DNA of 8,118 nt. Origin: Candidatus Sumerlaeota bacterium. GTDB taxonomy: Bacteria; Sumerlaeota; Sumerlaeia; MVZB01; JAJFLK01. The position numbers and the translations under genes are program-made. The notes beneath the pieces were generated by a model. That model was not told where the DNA came from, made no database searches, and saw only the letters and a list, made by a program, of their open reading frames with translations. Every line of letters begins with the position of its first letter. Position 1 is the first letter of the stretch. The DNA is taken from NCBI GenBank assembly GCA_021772735.1, contig JAJFLK010000007.1, positions 1-8,118 on the forward strand, read 5' to 3'. Positions 1-6,363 of the stretch are shown here, piece after piece.

Positions 1-346
1 TGGACGTATCGCCATCAGGGTTCGCGGCCAGAGCCTCGGCCAGAGTTGCCTGAAGCGTGTAAACGCCGTTGCCTGTTCCGCCCGAGAAATCGATCGAGTA
101 AAAGCCCAGCGCACTGGTGTTGCTTTCGTCCATCGAGATGACTTCGCCAGCCGCGTTAACGCCGATGGCACGCGGGTCGAAGTCCGGGACGCCGATCGCT
201 GTGTCGAGCTCGGCCGACGTCAGCTGCAAAGCAACCGTGGCGCTTGAAAAGTCCACAGACTGGGCTTGGGCGGCAAAGGGCATAAATGCCACTGCCGCGA
301 CCGAAAGGCCACCCAAGAGAGTTCCAAATTTTTTCGTGATTTTCAT
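1..346 (-). CDS. Secreted protein of unknown function, 3' part missing (cut by window edge)
   Basis: The frame is open from the ATG at 346 to the window edge, giving 115 N-terminal residues. It begins with a classic Sec signal peptide: Lys residues at 2, 5 and 6, a hydrophobic stretch at about 8-24, and an AQA-type cleavage site near residue 27. The visible mature part is acidic, rich in Ala/Ser/Thr/Gly and has no Cys. Its segment 'DPRAIGVNAAGEVISMDE' loosely resembles an NHL/SMP-type beta-propeller blade (PRGI-V---G-VY--D), but one blade does not prove the fold. The start is supported by an AAAGGGAAG Shine-Dalgarno-like stretch (355-363) 8 nt upstream. The export signal is clear and the family is not recognised. 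The gene sits alone, transcribed away from adenosine deaminase, behind a structured leader. Confidence 0.8.
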   Translation of the reverse strand, partial: MKITKKFGTLLGGLSVAAVAFMPFAAQAQSVDFSSATVALQLTSAELDTAIGVPDFDPRAIGVNAAGEVISMDESNTSALGFYSIDFSGGTGNGVYTLQATLAEALAANPDGDTS

Positions 347-377
347 CAGATAAACTTCCCTTTCGAAGTTGATCGCT

Positions 378-460
378 GGGTGCAGACTCGCTTTTTGCGA
401 GCCGCTACCCTCGGCGTCCGGCTTTGTGAGGTGACGGGTCTTCACAGTGCTCTCGCACTG
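378..460 (-). promoter_or_regulatory. Structured 5' leader of the secreted-protein gene (two hairpins)
   Basis: On the minus strand, positions 460-445 form a perfect 6-bp hairpin, CAGTGC/GCACTG, closed by a GAGA (GNRA) tetraloop. Further downstream, 410-378 folds into a 13-bp stem: GGGT, bulged A, GC, then GGCTCGC, an AAAAA loop, then GCGAGTC, bulged T, GC, ACCC. One of its pairs is a G.U wobble that is possible only in the minus-strand transcript, so the structure belongs to the leader of the 1-346 gene. The hairpin ends about 30 nt before the start codon. A TACAAT box on the minus strand (485-480) could be a -10 element just upstream, but it has no good -35. No riboswitch consensus is recognised. 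The folds are directly visible; a regulatory role is inference. Confidence 0.45.
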
Positions 461-475
461 ATCCGCTCTCGCCTC

Positions 476-906
476 TCTCATTGTAATAACCAGTCCGCCT
501 GCCGCGCCCTCTAATTGTTCGGCGCCCTGTCATCGGGCTCCACAAAGGCTTGCGGCGTAACAGCATGTTTGGTGTAAGTCGTATCCCTCCTTTCTTATCC
601 CAAGTTCTGTTGATCCGACCGCAGTCAAATGAGCCCGAGTGGTCGGCCGGCAACGCGGCAAAAACGCCTAACTCCCTCAAACACATGGAGGATCGCGCCT
701 TGCTCGAACGAAGCCGTGCCGAAATACTACACGGCCCAGCGAGCTTGTCCAGCACAAAAGATCACTTTTTTTGCCCCCGGTGGTGCGTGAACCTGATCCT
801 ATTCACAGGATAGCTCATCGGACAGAACCGTCCACACTTAAATGGAGAAATCTCGTCCTCATGCCGAATTCCACGCTTTGCGCGGTCCGCACCCGAATTC
901 GAAATT
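476..906. other. Non-coding stretch with no recognisable gene
   Basis: No open frame here has a plausible start with a ribosome binding site, a recognisable protein family or a signal peptide. The few frames of 60-116 codons give low-complexity Arg/Ser-rich translations typical of chance. Minor structure only: a 5-bp inverted repeat ATCCT/AGGAT at 796-811, and two CCGAATTC copies near 864-897. It lies between divergently transcribed genes and probably holds their upstream regulatory DNA or decayed sequence. Confidence 0.5.
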
Positions 907-912
907 TTGGAC

Positions 913-944
913 TTGATATCGCGCGGCGTTGGGCCCAATATAAT
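913..944 (+). promoter_or_regulatory. Candidate promoter for adenosine deaminase
   Basis: A perfect TATAAT (939-944) lies inside an inverted repeat GCCCA-ATATAA-TGGGC (933-948) and overlaps the palindrome TTGGGCCCAA (929-938). The best -35 candidate is TTGATA (913-918), but the 20-bp spacer is longer than the usual 17. If used, transcription would start near 951 and give a leader of about 205 nt. The symmetric repeat over the -10 box could be a repressor site. Only the -10 match is strong. Confidence 0.35.
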
Positions 945-1061
945 GGGCTAGATTAGCGCAGGTATGAGGCTTGATTGTCCTATCGAAACAAATCGAATCC
1001 CCGGCATCGGCGAAGCCTAAGCGGCTAAGTCGATTAAAATCAACGCCATCAATCGAACATT

Positions 1062-1084
1062 GGCCTGCCTCCTCATGGCAGGCC
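1062..1084 (+). other. Perfect hairpin in the adenosine deaminase leader
   Basis: GGCCTGCC (1062-1069), a 7-nt loop, then GGCAGGCC (1077-1084) form an 8-bp GC-rich stem 71 nt before the start codon. No T-run follows on either strand, so it is not a standard intrinsic terminator. A second, weaker inverted repeat, TCGATT/AATCGA, lies at 1030-1056. Possible roles are mRNA stabilisation, an attenuator part or a protein site; none can be chosen from sequence alone. Confidence 0.4.
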
Positions 1085-1155
1085 TTCGCGTACCAAAAAT
1101 GCCATAACTCAATTAGTATCAACTCTTTTAGAACAGAACGAAAGCGAGGACGGAT

Positions 1156-2271
1156 ATGACGCAAACCGAGACCAAAACCTTGGACGAATCGAAAACGAAA
1201 GACACGCCAGAGACCAAAGAGCTGACAGAGGACTTTATCCGGTCTCTACCGAAGACCGACTTGCACGTCCACCTGGATGGCTCGCTTCGAATACCCACCA
1301 TGCTGGAGATGGCCGATGAGCAAAAGGTGAAGCTGCCCGCCGAAGACCCGGACAAGCTCAAGGCATTCCTGGTTCCGACGCGCGAAGAATGCACATCGCT
1401 CGTGGAGTACCTAAAGGCTTTTGATACAACGCTCTCCGTGCTCCAGAAAGCCTCGGCCCTGGAGCGAGCAGCCTACGAGCTGGCCGAGGATTGCTATCGG
1501 GAGAACATCCGCTACTTCGAAGTTCGGTTCTCCCCGATCCTGCACCAGAAGGAAGGGCTCTCCCTGGCGGCGATCGTCCAATCCGTCGTCGATGGGCTTG
1601 AGCGCGCAGGCGAGGAATTCGGGATCATGTCCGGCGTGATTATCTGCGGCATCCGCAGCATGGACCCCGAAATCTCGATCCGGCTGGCTGAGCTGACGAT
1701 CGCTTTCAAGGATAAGGGCGTGGTCGCCTTCGACCTTGCCGGAGGCGAAGAAGACAATCCGGCCAAGAGCCACCGCGAGGCCTTTTATCGGATTCTGAAC
1801 AACAATATTAACTGCACGATCCACGCCGGTGAGGCATACGGGCCCGAGTCCATCCACCAGGCCATCCATTACTGCGGCGCTCACAGAATCGGCCACGGGG
1901 CCCGGCTGCGTGAGGACGGCAACCTTCTCAACTATGTCAACGACCACCGGATTCCGATCGAATGCTGCATCACGAGCAATCTCCAGACTCACGCCATCGA
2001 CAGCTTCGAGAGTCATCCGATCCGGGATTACTATGATTATGGACTGCGCGTGACGGTCAACACGGACAATCGGCTGATCTCGGACACGACGGTCACCCGG
2101 GAGCTGAAGATCTGCGTGGATCATCTCGGATTCGGCGCCGAGGGCCTCCGCCACCTGATCGTCCACGGGTTCAAGAGCGCGTTCCTGCCTTACCACACGA
2201 AATCGCGACTGCTCAAATCGATCTCGCGCGAACTAGTGGAGAAATTCGGCGGGCCCGCTTCGTTCCATTAA
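1156..2271 (+). CDS. add: Adenosine deaminase
   Basis: This 371-residue metal-dependent hydrolase deaminates adenosine and deoxyadenosine to inosine and deoxyinosine in the cytoplasm, as part of purine salvage and catabolism. The amidohydrolase TIM-barrel motifs are in order: zinc-binding HVH (His37, His39) in 'DLHVHLDGS', HAGE at 223-226 (His223 zinc ligand, Glu226 catalytic), RIGHG with His247, and NTDN at 302-305 with Asp304 as the last zinc ligand. Animal-type enzymes have NTDD here; the Asn305 form followed by RLIS resembles the actinobacterial-type deaminases as I recall them. Residues 1-26 are a hydrophilic, Lys/Glu/Thr-rich extension before the barrel. The ATG has GAGGA (1146-1150) 5 nt upstream. 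A specialised relative acting on another 6-aminopurine nucleoside cannot be excluded. Confidence 0.93.
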   Translation: MTQTETKTLDESKTKDTPETKELTEDFIRSLPKTDLHVHLDGSLRIPTMLEMADEQKVKLPAEDPDKLKAFLVPTREECTSLVEYLKAFDTTLSVLQKASALERAAYELAEDCYRENIRYFEVRFSPILHQKEGLSLAAIVQSVVDGLERAGEEFGIMSGVIICGIRSMDPEISIRLAELTIAFKDKGVVAFDLAGGEEDNPAKSHREAFYRILNNNINCTIHAGEAYGPESIHQAIHYCGAHRIGHGARLREDGNLLNYVNDHRIPIECCITSNLQTHAIDSFESHPIRDYYDYGLRVTVNTDNRLISDTTVTRELKICVDHLGFGAEGLRHLIVHGFKSAFLPYHTKSRLLKSISRELVEKFGGPASFH

Positions 2272-2342
2272 TGGATGCTCGGGCCCATTGCCGCTGAGAC
2301 CAGACTCGCCAACGGCGCGAGCGATCCGAGGGACGCGTGCGG

Positions 2343-2384
2343 AGCTCCGATGAGCATTCCGACCGATTTGTGACCTTCGGAGCT
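2343..2384. repeat. Inverted repeat downstream of adenosine deaminase
   Basis: AGCTCCGA (2343-2350) and TCGGAGCT (2377-2384) are perfect inverted copies separated by 26 nt, in the gap between the deaminase and nuclease genes. With such a large loop and only a scattered T-rich stretch afterwards (ATTTTGTT at 2400-2407), it is at most a weak terminator. It could be a protein-binding site. No convincing promoter is seen in this gap. Confidence 0.3.
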
Positions 2385-2504
2385 GGATATTGCGTTAGGA
2401 TTTTGTTAGAAAAGCTCGTTCATATCCGAAGCTGGCTCACTCCAGAAAACTTCTTGAGGCGCGGCTGCTTTACAAAAATTTAACAGAAAAAAGGATACCT
2501 CATC

Positions 2505-3308
2505 ATGCTTAGAATGGGACTTTCAATAATAGTCATCGTGGTCATGGCGGCAGCCGCGCCGCGCCAGGCCTCTGCCTGGGGCTGGAACGGACATCGCATT
2601 GTCGGCGAAATTGCCTGGCAGCGCCTCAGCGATGAAGCGCGTGCCGCCGTGCAGGATCTCCTCGGCGAGCAGAGCATGGCGGAATCTTCGCTCTGGGCGG
2701 ACGAAGTCAAGCGAGATCCAAAGTACTCGGCGACGAGTCCGATGCACTATATCAACATCCCAATGGGCGAAACCGAAGTGGTGATGGAACGCGACTGCGT
2801 CGAGCGCGGCTGCGTCGTCCAGGCCATTAATGATTACACGGCCGTCGCGCGTGATGCTTCGGCATCGCGCGAGGATCGGATCGATGCCCTCAAGTTTATC
2901 GTCCATTTCATCGGCGACGTTCATCAGCCTCTGCACGCCTCTTATGCAGAAGACCGCGGCGGCAATGACGTGCAGGTGACATTCTTTGGCAAGGATTACA
3001 ACCTGCATGGGCTGTGGGATTACGGCATGCTCGACAAAACGGAAATCGAGTGGATCGACGAGGCGAAAGCCTTAAATGAAGCAATCACCGAGGAGCAGGT
3101 TTCCGAGTGGGTTTCGGTATCCGCCCCGGTTGACTGGGCCAGCGAATCTTTTACGATCGCGCGCACCAACGCCTACGCCCTGCCCGAGGATCATGCCCTA
3201 GCCCAAGAGTATTACGACGCCAACCTGCCGATCGCCCGCGAGCGTATATCAATCGCCGGCGTCAGGCTCGCAGCGTGGCTCAACGATATTTACAAGAGCT
3301 CGGAATGA
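2505..3308 (+). CDS. Exported S1/P1-type zinc nuclease
   Basis: This 267-residue protein belongs to the S1/P1 nuclease family: trinuclear-zinc, mostly single-strand-specific nucleases that release 5'-nucleotides from RNA and DNA, with 3'-nucleotidase activity in many members. A signal peptide (hydrophobic core about 6-18) ends in ASA at 24. The mature protein therefore begins with Trp25, and the sixth mature residue is His30, exactly the Trp1/His6 zinc arrangement of P1. The other ligands are present with family spacing: Asp66, His81, His134/Asp138 in 'HFIGDVHQPLH', His144, then His168 and Asp172 in 'NLHGLWD'. The start has AAGGA (2491-2495) 9 nt upstream. The protein should act in the periplasm or outside the cell. 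It lies 233 bp after adenosine deaminase on the same strand and is followed by a terminator. Family is certain; substrate preference is not. Confidence 0.95.
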   Translation: MLRMGLSIIVIVVMAAAAPRQASAWGWNGHRIVGEIAWQRLSDEARAAVQDLLGEQSMAESSLWADEVKRDPKYSATSPMHYINIPMGETEVVMERDCVERGCVVQAINDYTAVARDASASREDRIDALKFIVHFIGDVHQPLHASYAEDRGGNDVQVTFFGKDYNLHGLWDYGMLDKTEIEWIDEAKALNEAITEEQVSEWVSVSAPVDWASESFTIARTNAYALPEDHALAQEYYDANLPIARERISIAGVRLAAWLNDIYKSSE

Positions 3309-3371
3309 AAACTCGGGGCTCATCCGCAACAGGATCAGGATGGCAAGCCGAGTAAATCCACTTTAGTAATC

Positions 3372-3404
3372 AAAGGCGGCCCCGCGAGGGTCGCCTTTCT
3401 TTTT
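3372..3404 (+). terminator. Intrinsic terminator after the nuclease gene
   Basis: An 11-bp stem, AAAGGCGGCCC (3372-3382) with GGGTCGCCTTT (3388-3398), contains one G.U pair, has a CGCGA loop and is followed by CTTTTT. It lies 64 nt after the nuclease stop codon. On the other strand only TTTGATT follows the stem, so it is weaker for the convergent gene ending at 3433. Confidence 0.9.
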
Positions 3405-3432
3405 GGCAGCGATCCATCGCCGCCCCCGGAGC

Positions 3433-5019
3433 CTAGGGATATAGCGTCCACGAGCGGCGGGCCTGCGCACTGCGCGCCGTGGAGCGCGCGGGCGTGACGG
3501 ATTGGAACGATTCGCCGATGCGAATCTCATCGATCTGCGCCCGGCCAAAAGCGTCGCTCTGCCGCAGGGAGAACCGCCCGACGCCGGTACCATCAATGTC
3601 GTCTCCCGAAGCGAAATCAGCCGCTGCCGGGGACACGGGTTCGGCCTCGCCTGGGACGGGGTCGATAAAGAGCGAAGCACGATCCGGACCTGCAGTGTCC
3701 ATTGTCAGCTTGAGGACAAGCAGGCGGGTTTCGACCAGCGGGAATGTTTCGAGCGAATAATTTCCGCCGCTGTCGGCTTCGGAGTAAGACACGCCAAATT
3801 GAACGCCGCCGGCGCCATCGGAACGCATGTGAAAACGTCCGCGGAACTCCCCGCCGGCGCCACCTTGATGGAAGTGCGCAAAATACACAGGCAACTCCGG
3901 TGCGATTAACGGGGCGAGAAGCAGCGAGACGTAGACGGACTTCTCCCCTCCGGCGCCAGGCGTCACGGCCGGGAATGATCGCCCGACATCCTCAGTCTCC
4001 AGGCCGGTATGCTCGACTCGATTACCGACCGGAGCGGAAAGGCCGACGCCGTACAACGATCCGAAATCGAGGATATTGTATTCGCCCGCGCCGCCCGCAT
4101 TCGTCGTCCAGTTCGCGGCCTCCAGCGTCAAAGAGCCCGGGTTCATATCGAACGGTTCATAGAATATGAGCTGGGGCACGGGAGTTGGCGTTGGTGTTGG
4201 CGTTGGTGTTGGTGTCGGCGTTGGTGTTGGTGTTGGTGTTGGTGTGGGTGTGGGCGTTGGCGTTGGCGTTGGTGTCGGCGTTGGCGTTGGTGTTGGTGTA
4301 GACGCCCCCCCGTTCGACGCGCCAGGCGTCGGAGCTTGCGCAACGAAGGCCGTCGTGATCCGCAACCCGCCGGCGCCGTCTGGGAGACGGGCGAGTGCAT
4401 CAACCGTAGAGCCTCCAGGCCCGCCCGAATCGTCGACCTGCGCCTGACCGCCCTTCAAGAGCGCGAGCAACTCAAAATCCTCCGGGTCGTTGGATCCATA
4501 GACCAGGGCATCGACCAAAAGCGCGGTGGGAGGCAGCGAGCCCACGGAATTGAACGGCGAGGCGAAGGCCGATGGTGAAGTCTCGGCAAAGAGGGCCACG
4601 GCGTCCGCACCGTTCTGGAGGGACACCGGCAAAACAATATCAGGCGATAACCCGGAGCTTCCCACGAGGAAGAATCCGCCCGGCGGGATCGAAAAGCCGC
4701 TCAGGTCAATCACGGAGTACACGCTGTCGCCCGTGCCGTTGTAAAGGGCGAGCACATAACCGTCGAGACCGATCGGAGTGAGCGCATCTCGGTTAAATAA
4801 CTCGATGAATTCAGAGGACTCGGCGCCGCCCGTAAAGGCGTCGAGTTCATTGATGATGACCGAAGGTTCCGGAGTCGGTGTCGGCGTGGGTGCCGAAGAA
4901 AATGCGGCTGATGCAGATGACGAGGGCTCGGGCCGGCGGGCCGGCGCATTTTGAGCGAAGGCTACGCCCAGCGGACATGCCATCGCCGTTAACACAATGA
5001 TCCCGATACGTGCGTTCAT
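3433..5019 (-). CDS. Secreted lamin-tail-domain protein with Thr-Pro linker
   Basis: This 528-residue exported protein starts with a signal peptide (hydrophobic about 4-21, cleavage near AFA-Q at 22/23). A Pro/Ser linker and a short PTPTPTP run (44-50) follow. Residues about 53-230 match a lamin tail domain: 'VIINELDAF', 'EFIELFN', 'LDGYVLALYNG' and 'IPPGGFFLVG' are its typical strands. Next come twenty Thr-Pro pairs (241-280). The C-terminal part (about 284-510) begins 'IFYEPFD' and ends 'DEIRIGESFQSVTP', the pattern of LamG/concanavalin-like beta-sandwich domains. It is likely surface-attached or released, and the binding target is unknown. I chose ATG 5019 because the signal peptide starts there; an upstream ATG at 5058 would add 13 residues and has no Shine-Dalgarno. 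It lies downstream of the BMC operon on the same strand, 172 bp away, with no evident functional tie. Confidence 0.85.
   Translation of the reverse strand: MNARIGIIVLTAMACPLGVAFAQNAPARRPEPSSSASAAFSSAPTPTPTPEPSVIINELDAFTGGAESSEFIELFNRDALTPIGLDGYVLALYNGTGDSVYSVIDLSGFSIPPGGFFLVGSSGLSPDIVLPVSLQNGADAVALFAETSPSAFASPFNSVGSLPPTALLVDALVYGSNDPEDFELLALLKGGQAQVDDSGGPGGSTVDALARLPDGAGGLRITTAFVAQAPTPGASNGGASTPTPTPTPTPTPTPTPTPTPTPTPTPTPTPTPTPTPTPTPVPQLIFYEPFDMNPGSLTLEAANWTTNAGGAGEYNILDFGSLYGVGLSAPVGNRVEHTGLETEDVGRSFPAVTPGAGGEKSVYVSLLLAPLIAPELPVYFAHFHQGGAGGEFRGRFHMRSDGAGGVQFGVSYSEADSGGNYSLETFPLVETRLLVLKLTMDTAGPDRASLFIDPVPGEAEPVSPAAADFASGDDIDGTGVGRFSLRQSDAFGRAQIDEIRIGESFQSVTPARSTARSAQARRSWTLYP
4180..4299 (-). 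repeat. Hexanucleotide tandem repeat coding for (Thr-Pro)20
   Basis: On the + strand this is about 20 units of GTTGGC/GTTGGT with occasional GTCGGC and GTGGGT variants, read on the minus strand as ACN-CCN codons. The 6-bp unit keeps frame, so gain or loss of units would only change linker length. The + (template) strand has GG pairs every 6 nt with 4-nt spacers. Third-position variation between units suggests the tract is not freshly expanded throughout. Confidence 0.95.
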
Positions 5020-5072
5020 ACTGTTCTCTAATCTCTGAGCCAAGGCACGGTAACCCATCCTAAAGACGAAAA

Positions 5073-5175
5073 GAAACAGTATAATCCGGGCGGGCCCAAT
5101 CGCCGCCCAGCATGGTCAGGAAGTTTTAAAACTTGAGTTGAAACAGCGCAATCCGGGCCGGCCCAATCAGCGCCC
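5073..5175. repeat. Pair of 36-bp direct repeats, 67 bp apart
   Basis: Copy A (5073-5108) and copy B (5140-5175) match at 30 of 36 positions without gaps. Both start GAAACAG, then AATCCGGGC, a central GGCCCAATC and GCCC at the end. Each can form a hairpin, but the pairing is not identical: A pairs GGGCGG (5088-5093) with CCGCCC (5103-5108), while B pairs CCGGGC (5153-5158) with GCCCGG (5172-5177). On the minus strand copy A is followed by TTTCTTTTCG, terminator-like; copy B is not followed by a T-run. The repeats lie after the last BMC gene and before the lamin-tail gene, so they may end BMC transcription or control the next gene. Confidence 0.8.
5121..5134. promoter_or_regulatory. Perfect 14-bp palindrome between the direct repeats
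   Basis: AAGTTTTAAAACTT reads the same on both strands and sits in the 31-bp spacer between the two direct repeats, in strongly GC-rich surroundings. Its size and symmetry fit an operator for a dimeric regulator of the lamin-tail gene (start 102 bp further along the minus strand). No binding protein can be named. Confidence 0.4.
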
Positions 5176-5191
5176 GGGATAGAGTTCCGCG

Positions 5192-5464
5192 TCAGACCGC
5201 CGTCTCGACGTGATCGACAATGCCGACGATGACCGAACGAACCGGGCCCGATGGATCACCTAAGATCTGCCGCGCGCCGTTGCCCTCGTCCAGAACCAGG
5301 ACCGGCTGGCCGGGGCCGGCGCCGACGGTGTCGATGGCGATGACGTATCCGCCGGTCGGCTCACCGTGCTCGTCGGTGCGATCGACGACGAGCAACCGGT
5401 GCCCGTCGAAGTAGGGGTGATTAATGGTCGAGAAAATTTGTCCGCGAACGGTGCCGAGAAACAT
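5192..5464 (-). CDS. BMC pentameric vertex protein (BMC-P, EutN/CcmL family)
   Basis: This 90-residue protein has the standard length of the EutN/CcmL family, whose pentamers cap the vertices of the icosahedral microcompartment shell. Family hallmarks are 'GTVRGQIFSTINHPYFDGHRLLVV' in pattern (residues about 4-27), the central 'IDTVGAGPGQPVLVLDEGNGAR' pattern (about 44-65) and the closing 'VGIVD' near 81. It is the last gene of the operon and starts 6 nt after the upstream BMC-P stop, with AAGG just before the ATG. It keeps the full VGAG-G--VLV--G--AR signature, which its neighbour has largely lost, so the paralogues have probably specialised. Followed by the repeat region at 5073-5175. Confidence 0.95.
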   Translation of the reverse strand: MFLGTVRGQIFSTINHPYFDGHRLLVVDRTDEHGEPTGGYVIAIDTVGAGPGQPVLVLDEGNGARQILGDPSGPVRSVIVGIVDHVETAV

Positions 5465-5470
5465 CGCCTT

Positions 5471-5752
5471 CTACCCTGCCCCGTCTTCGAGATTTACGCC
5501 GTCCACGATGCCGATGATCGTGTGATCGATCGGAACGAACGTGGTGTCCAGCGCCATGGCGGCTTCGCGCCCGCCCTCGTAATAGATCAACTCGCCGATG
5601 CGGGCCATCTTGGTCGAATCCGCCGCGACTAGCGGCTTGCCTTTGTCCGCGCCGTTCTTATCGAGCGGCTGGACCCAATGCATGGGCACGCCCTGGAGCC
5701 CTTCATAGGCGACGCAACAGACGACTCGACCGATCACCTTTCCCAAAAGCAT
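5471..5752 (-). CDS. BMC pentameric vertex protein (BMC-P, divergent paralogue)
   Basis: This 93-residue EutN/CcmL-family protein opens with 'LLGKVIGRVVCCVAYEGLQG' (residues 2-20) and closes with 'VPIDHTIIGIVD', which identifies the family. The middle is atypical: instead of the usual AVD-VGAG-GE-VLV--GSSAR it reads 'AADSTKMARIGELIYYEGG' then REAAM. The ATG overlaps the stop of the BMC-T gene by one base (TGATG), and AAGGGG (5763-5768 on the minus strand) lies 10 nt upstream, so translation is probably coupled. With the two other BMC-P genes it makes three vertex proteins in one locus, a common number for metabolosomes. Confidence 0.93.
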   Translation of the reverse strand: MLLGKVIGRVVCCVAYEGLQGVPMHWVQPLDKNGADKGKPLVAADSTKMARIGELIYYEGGREAAMALDTTFVPIDHTIIGIVDGVNLEDGAG

Positions 5753-6363
5753 CAGAGGTGTTCCCCTTTCAGGTCCAGCGCCTCGGAAAGATTAAACTGG
5801 GTCGTCATCGTGATCTGGCCGGACAGGCCCCAGTGCGGCGCCGGAATGATCTTCGTCGTGAATTCGCTCTTCTTCGCCTCGAGAATGGCTGTTGCAGCGT
5901 CGACGGCCACTTCAATCTCATGCAGGTCGCCTTCTATAATACCAACGCCCTTGCCGTGCAGATGCTGATCCGCGAGGCGGATCTCAACCAAACGCACGCC
6001 CGTCGCTTTTAATGCGGCTTCGGCCGCACGGATGATAGCGGAGACGGTCGTGGTTTGGAATATCGCGACCGCATCGCCCGTGGTCTTGCGTCGCGTGTCG
6101 AAAATCCCGGCATACAGCTCGCCGTGAACGTCGGGCAGGAAGATCGAATCGATCACGCTCCGGCCGCCGTGGAAAATCCCCTCGGTGAACGATTCATCGA
6201 CCGAGGCCGTCGAACCCCCGATAAGCGTCAGGTAACGGCCGCGGCTGACTGTGCCGCAGCGGACGAATGAAACCGGCGCCTTCTTCAGCATGGCGTCTGT
6301 TGCGTGCATGCCGGTCGCGATGTCGTCGAATTCAGTCGCGGCGATCGCGGGGAACTTCTTCAT
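5752..6363 (-). CDS. Tandem-domain BMC shell protein (BMC-T, PduT-like)
   Basis: This 203-residue shell protein has two BMC domains (about 5-90 and 95-185) that form pseudohexameric trimers in the facets. Repeat one has 'DAMLKKAPVSFVRCG', 'GRYLTLIGGS' and 'VDSIFLPDVH'; repeat two has 'AVAIFQTTTVSAIIRAAEAA', 'VRLVEIRLAD', 'GIIEGDLHEIEVAV' and 'IIPAPH'. This matches the single-layer PduT type rather than EutL/CsoS1D. In PduT, Cys38 of the pore loop (TICPGK) binds a 4Fe-4S cluster; here the aligned loop is TVSRGR with Ser40, though Cys36 lies four residues before. A cluster at the canonical site is therefore not expected. The ATG overlaps the dehydrogenase stop (TGATG), with AGGA (6374-6371) 7 nt upstream. 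The open frame continues further upstream inside the dehydrogenase gene, but that part is a shadow. Confidence 0.93.
   Translation of the reverse strand: MKKFPAIAATEFDDIATGMHATDAMLKKAPVSFVRCGTVSRGRYLTLIGGSTASVDESFTEGIFHGGRSVIDSIFLPDVHGELYAGIFDTRRKTTGDAVAIFQTTTVSAIIRAAEAALKATGVRLVEIRLADQHLHGKGVGIIEGDLHEIEVAVDAATAILEAKKSEFTTKIIPAPHWGLSGQITMTTQFNLSEALDLKGEHL

Noticed and set aside
347..480. c-di-GMP-I or cobalamin riboswitch
   Set aside because: Short strings such as CAAAGCC and GGGTAGC and a GNRA hairpin are present, but the order, the spacing and the other conserved parts of either consensus are missing.
405..755. 116-codon minus-strand frame upstream of the secreted-protein gene
   Set aside because: Arg-rich translation without a ribosome site, family motif or membrane segment; it overlaps the structured leader.
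1062..1084. Intrinsic terminator before adenosine deaminase
   Set aside because: The stem is good, but no T-run follows on either strand.
1411..2196. 261-codon minus-strand frame
   Set aside because: Antisense to adenosine deaminase, which has all its catalytic motifs on the + strand.
4180..4299. CRISPR-like tandem repeat
   Set aside because: The unit is 6 bp with no spacers and is an in-frame coding tract.
4166..4447. Open frame encoding a long Val-Gly repeat on the + strand
   Set aside because: It is the complement of the Thr-Pro repeat tract; the minus-strand frame has a signal peptide and domains on both sides, so that is the real gene.
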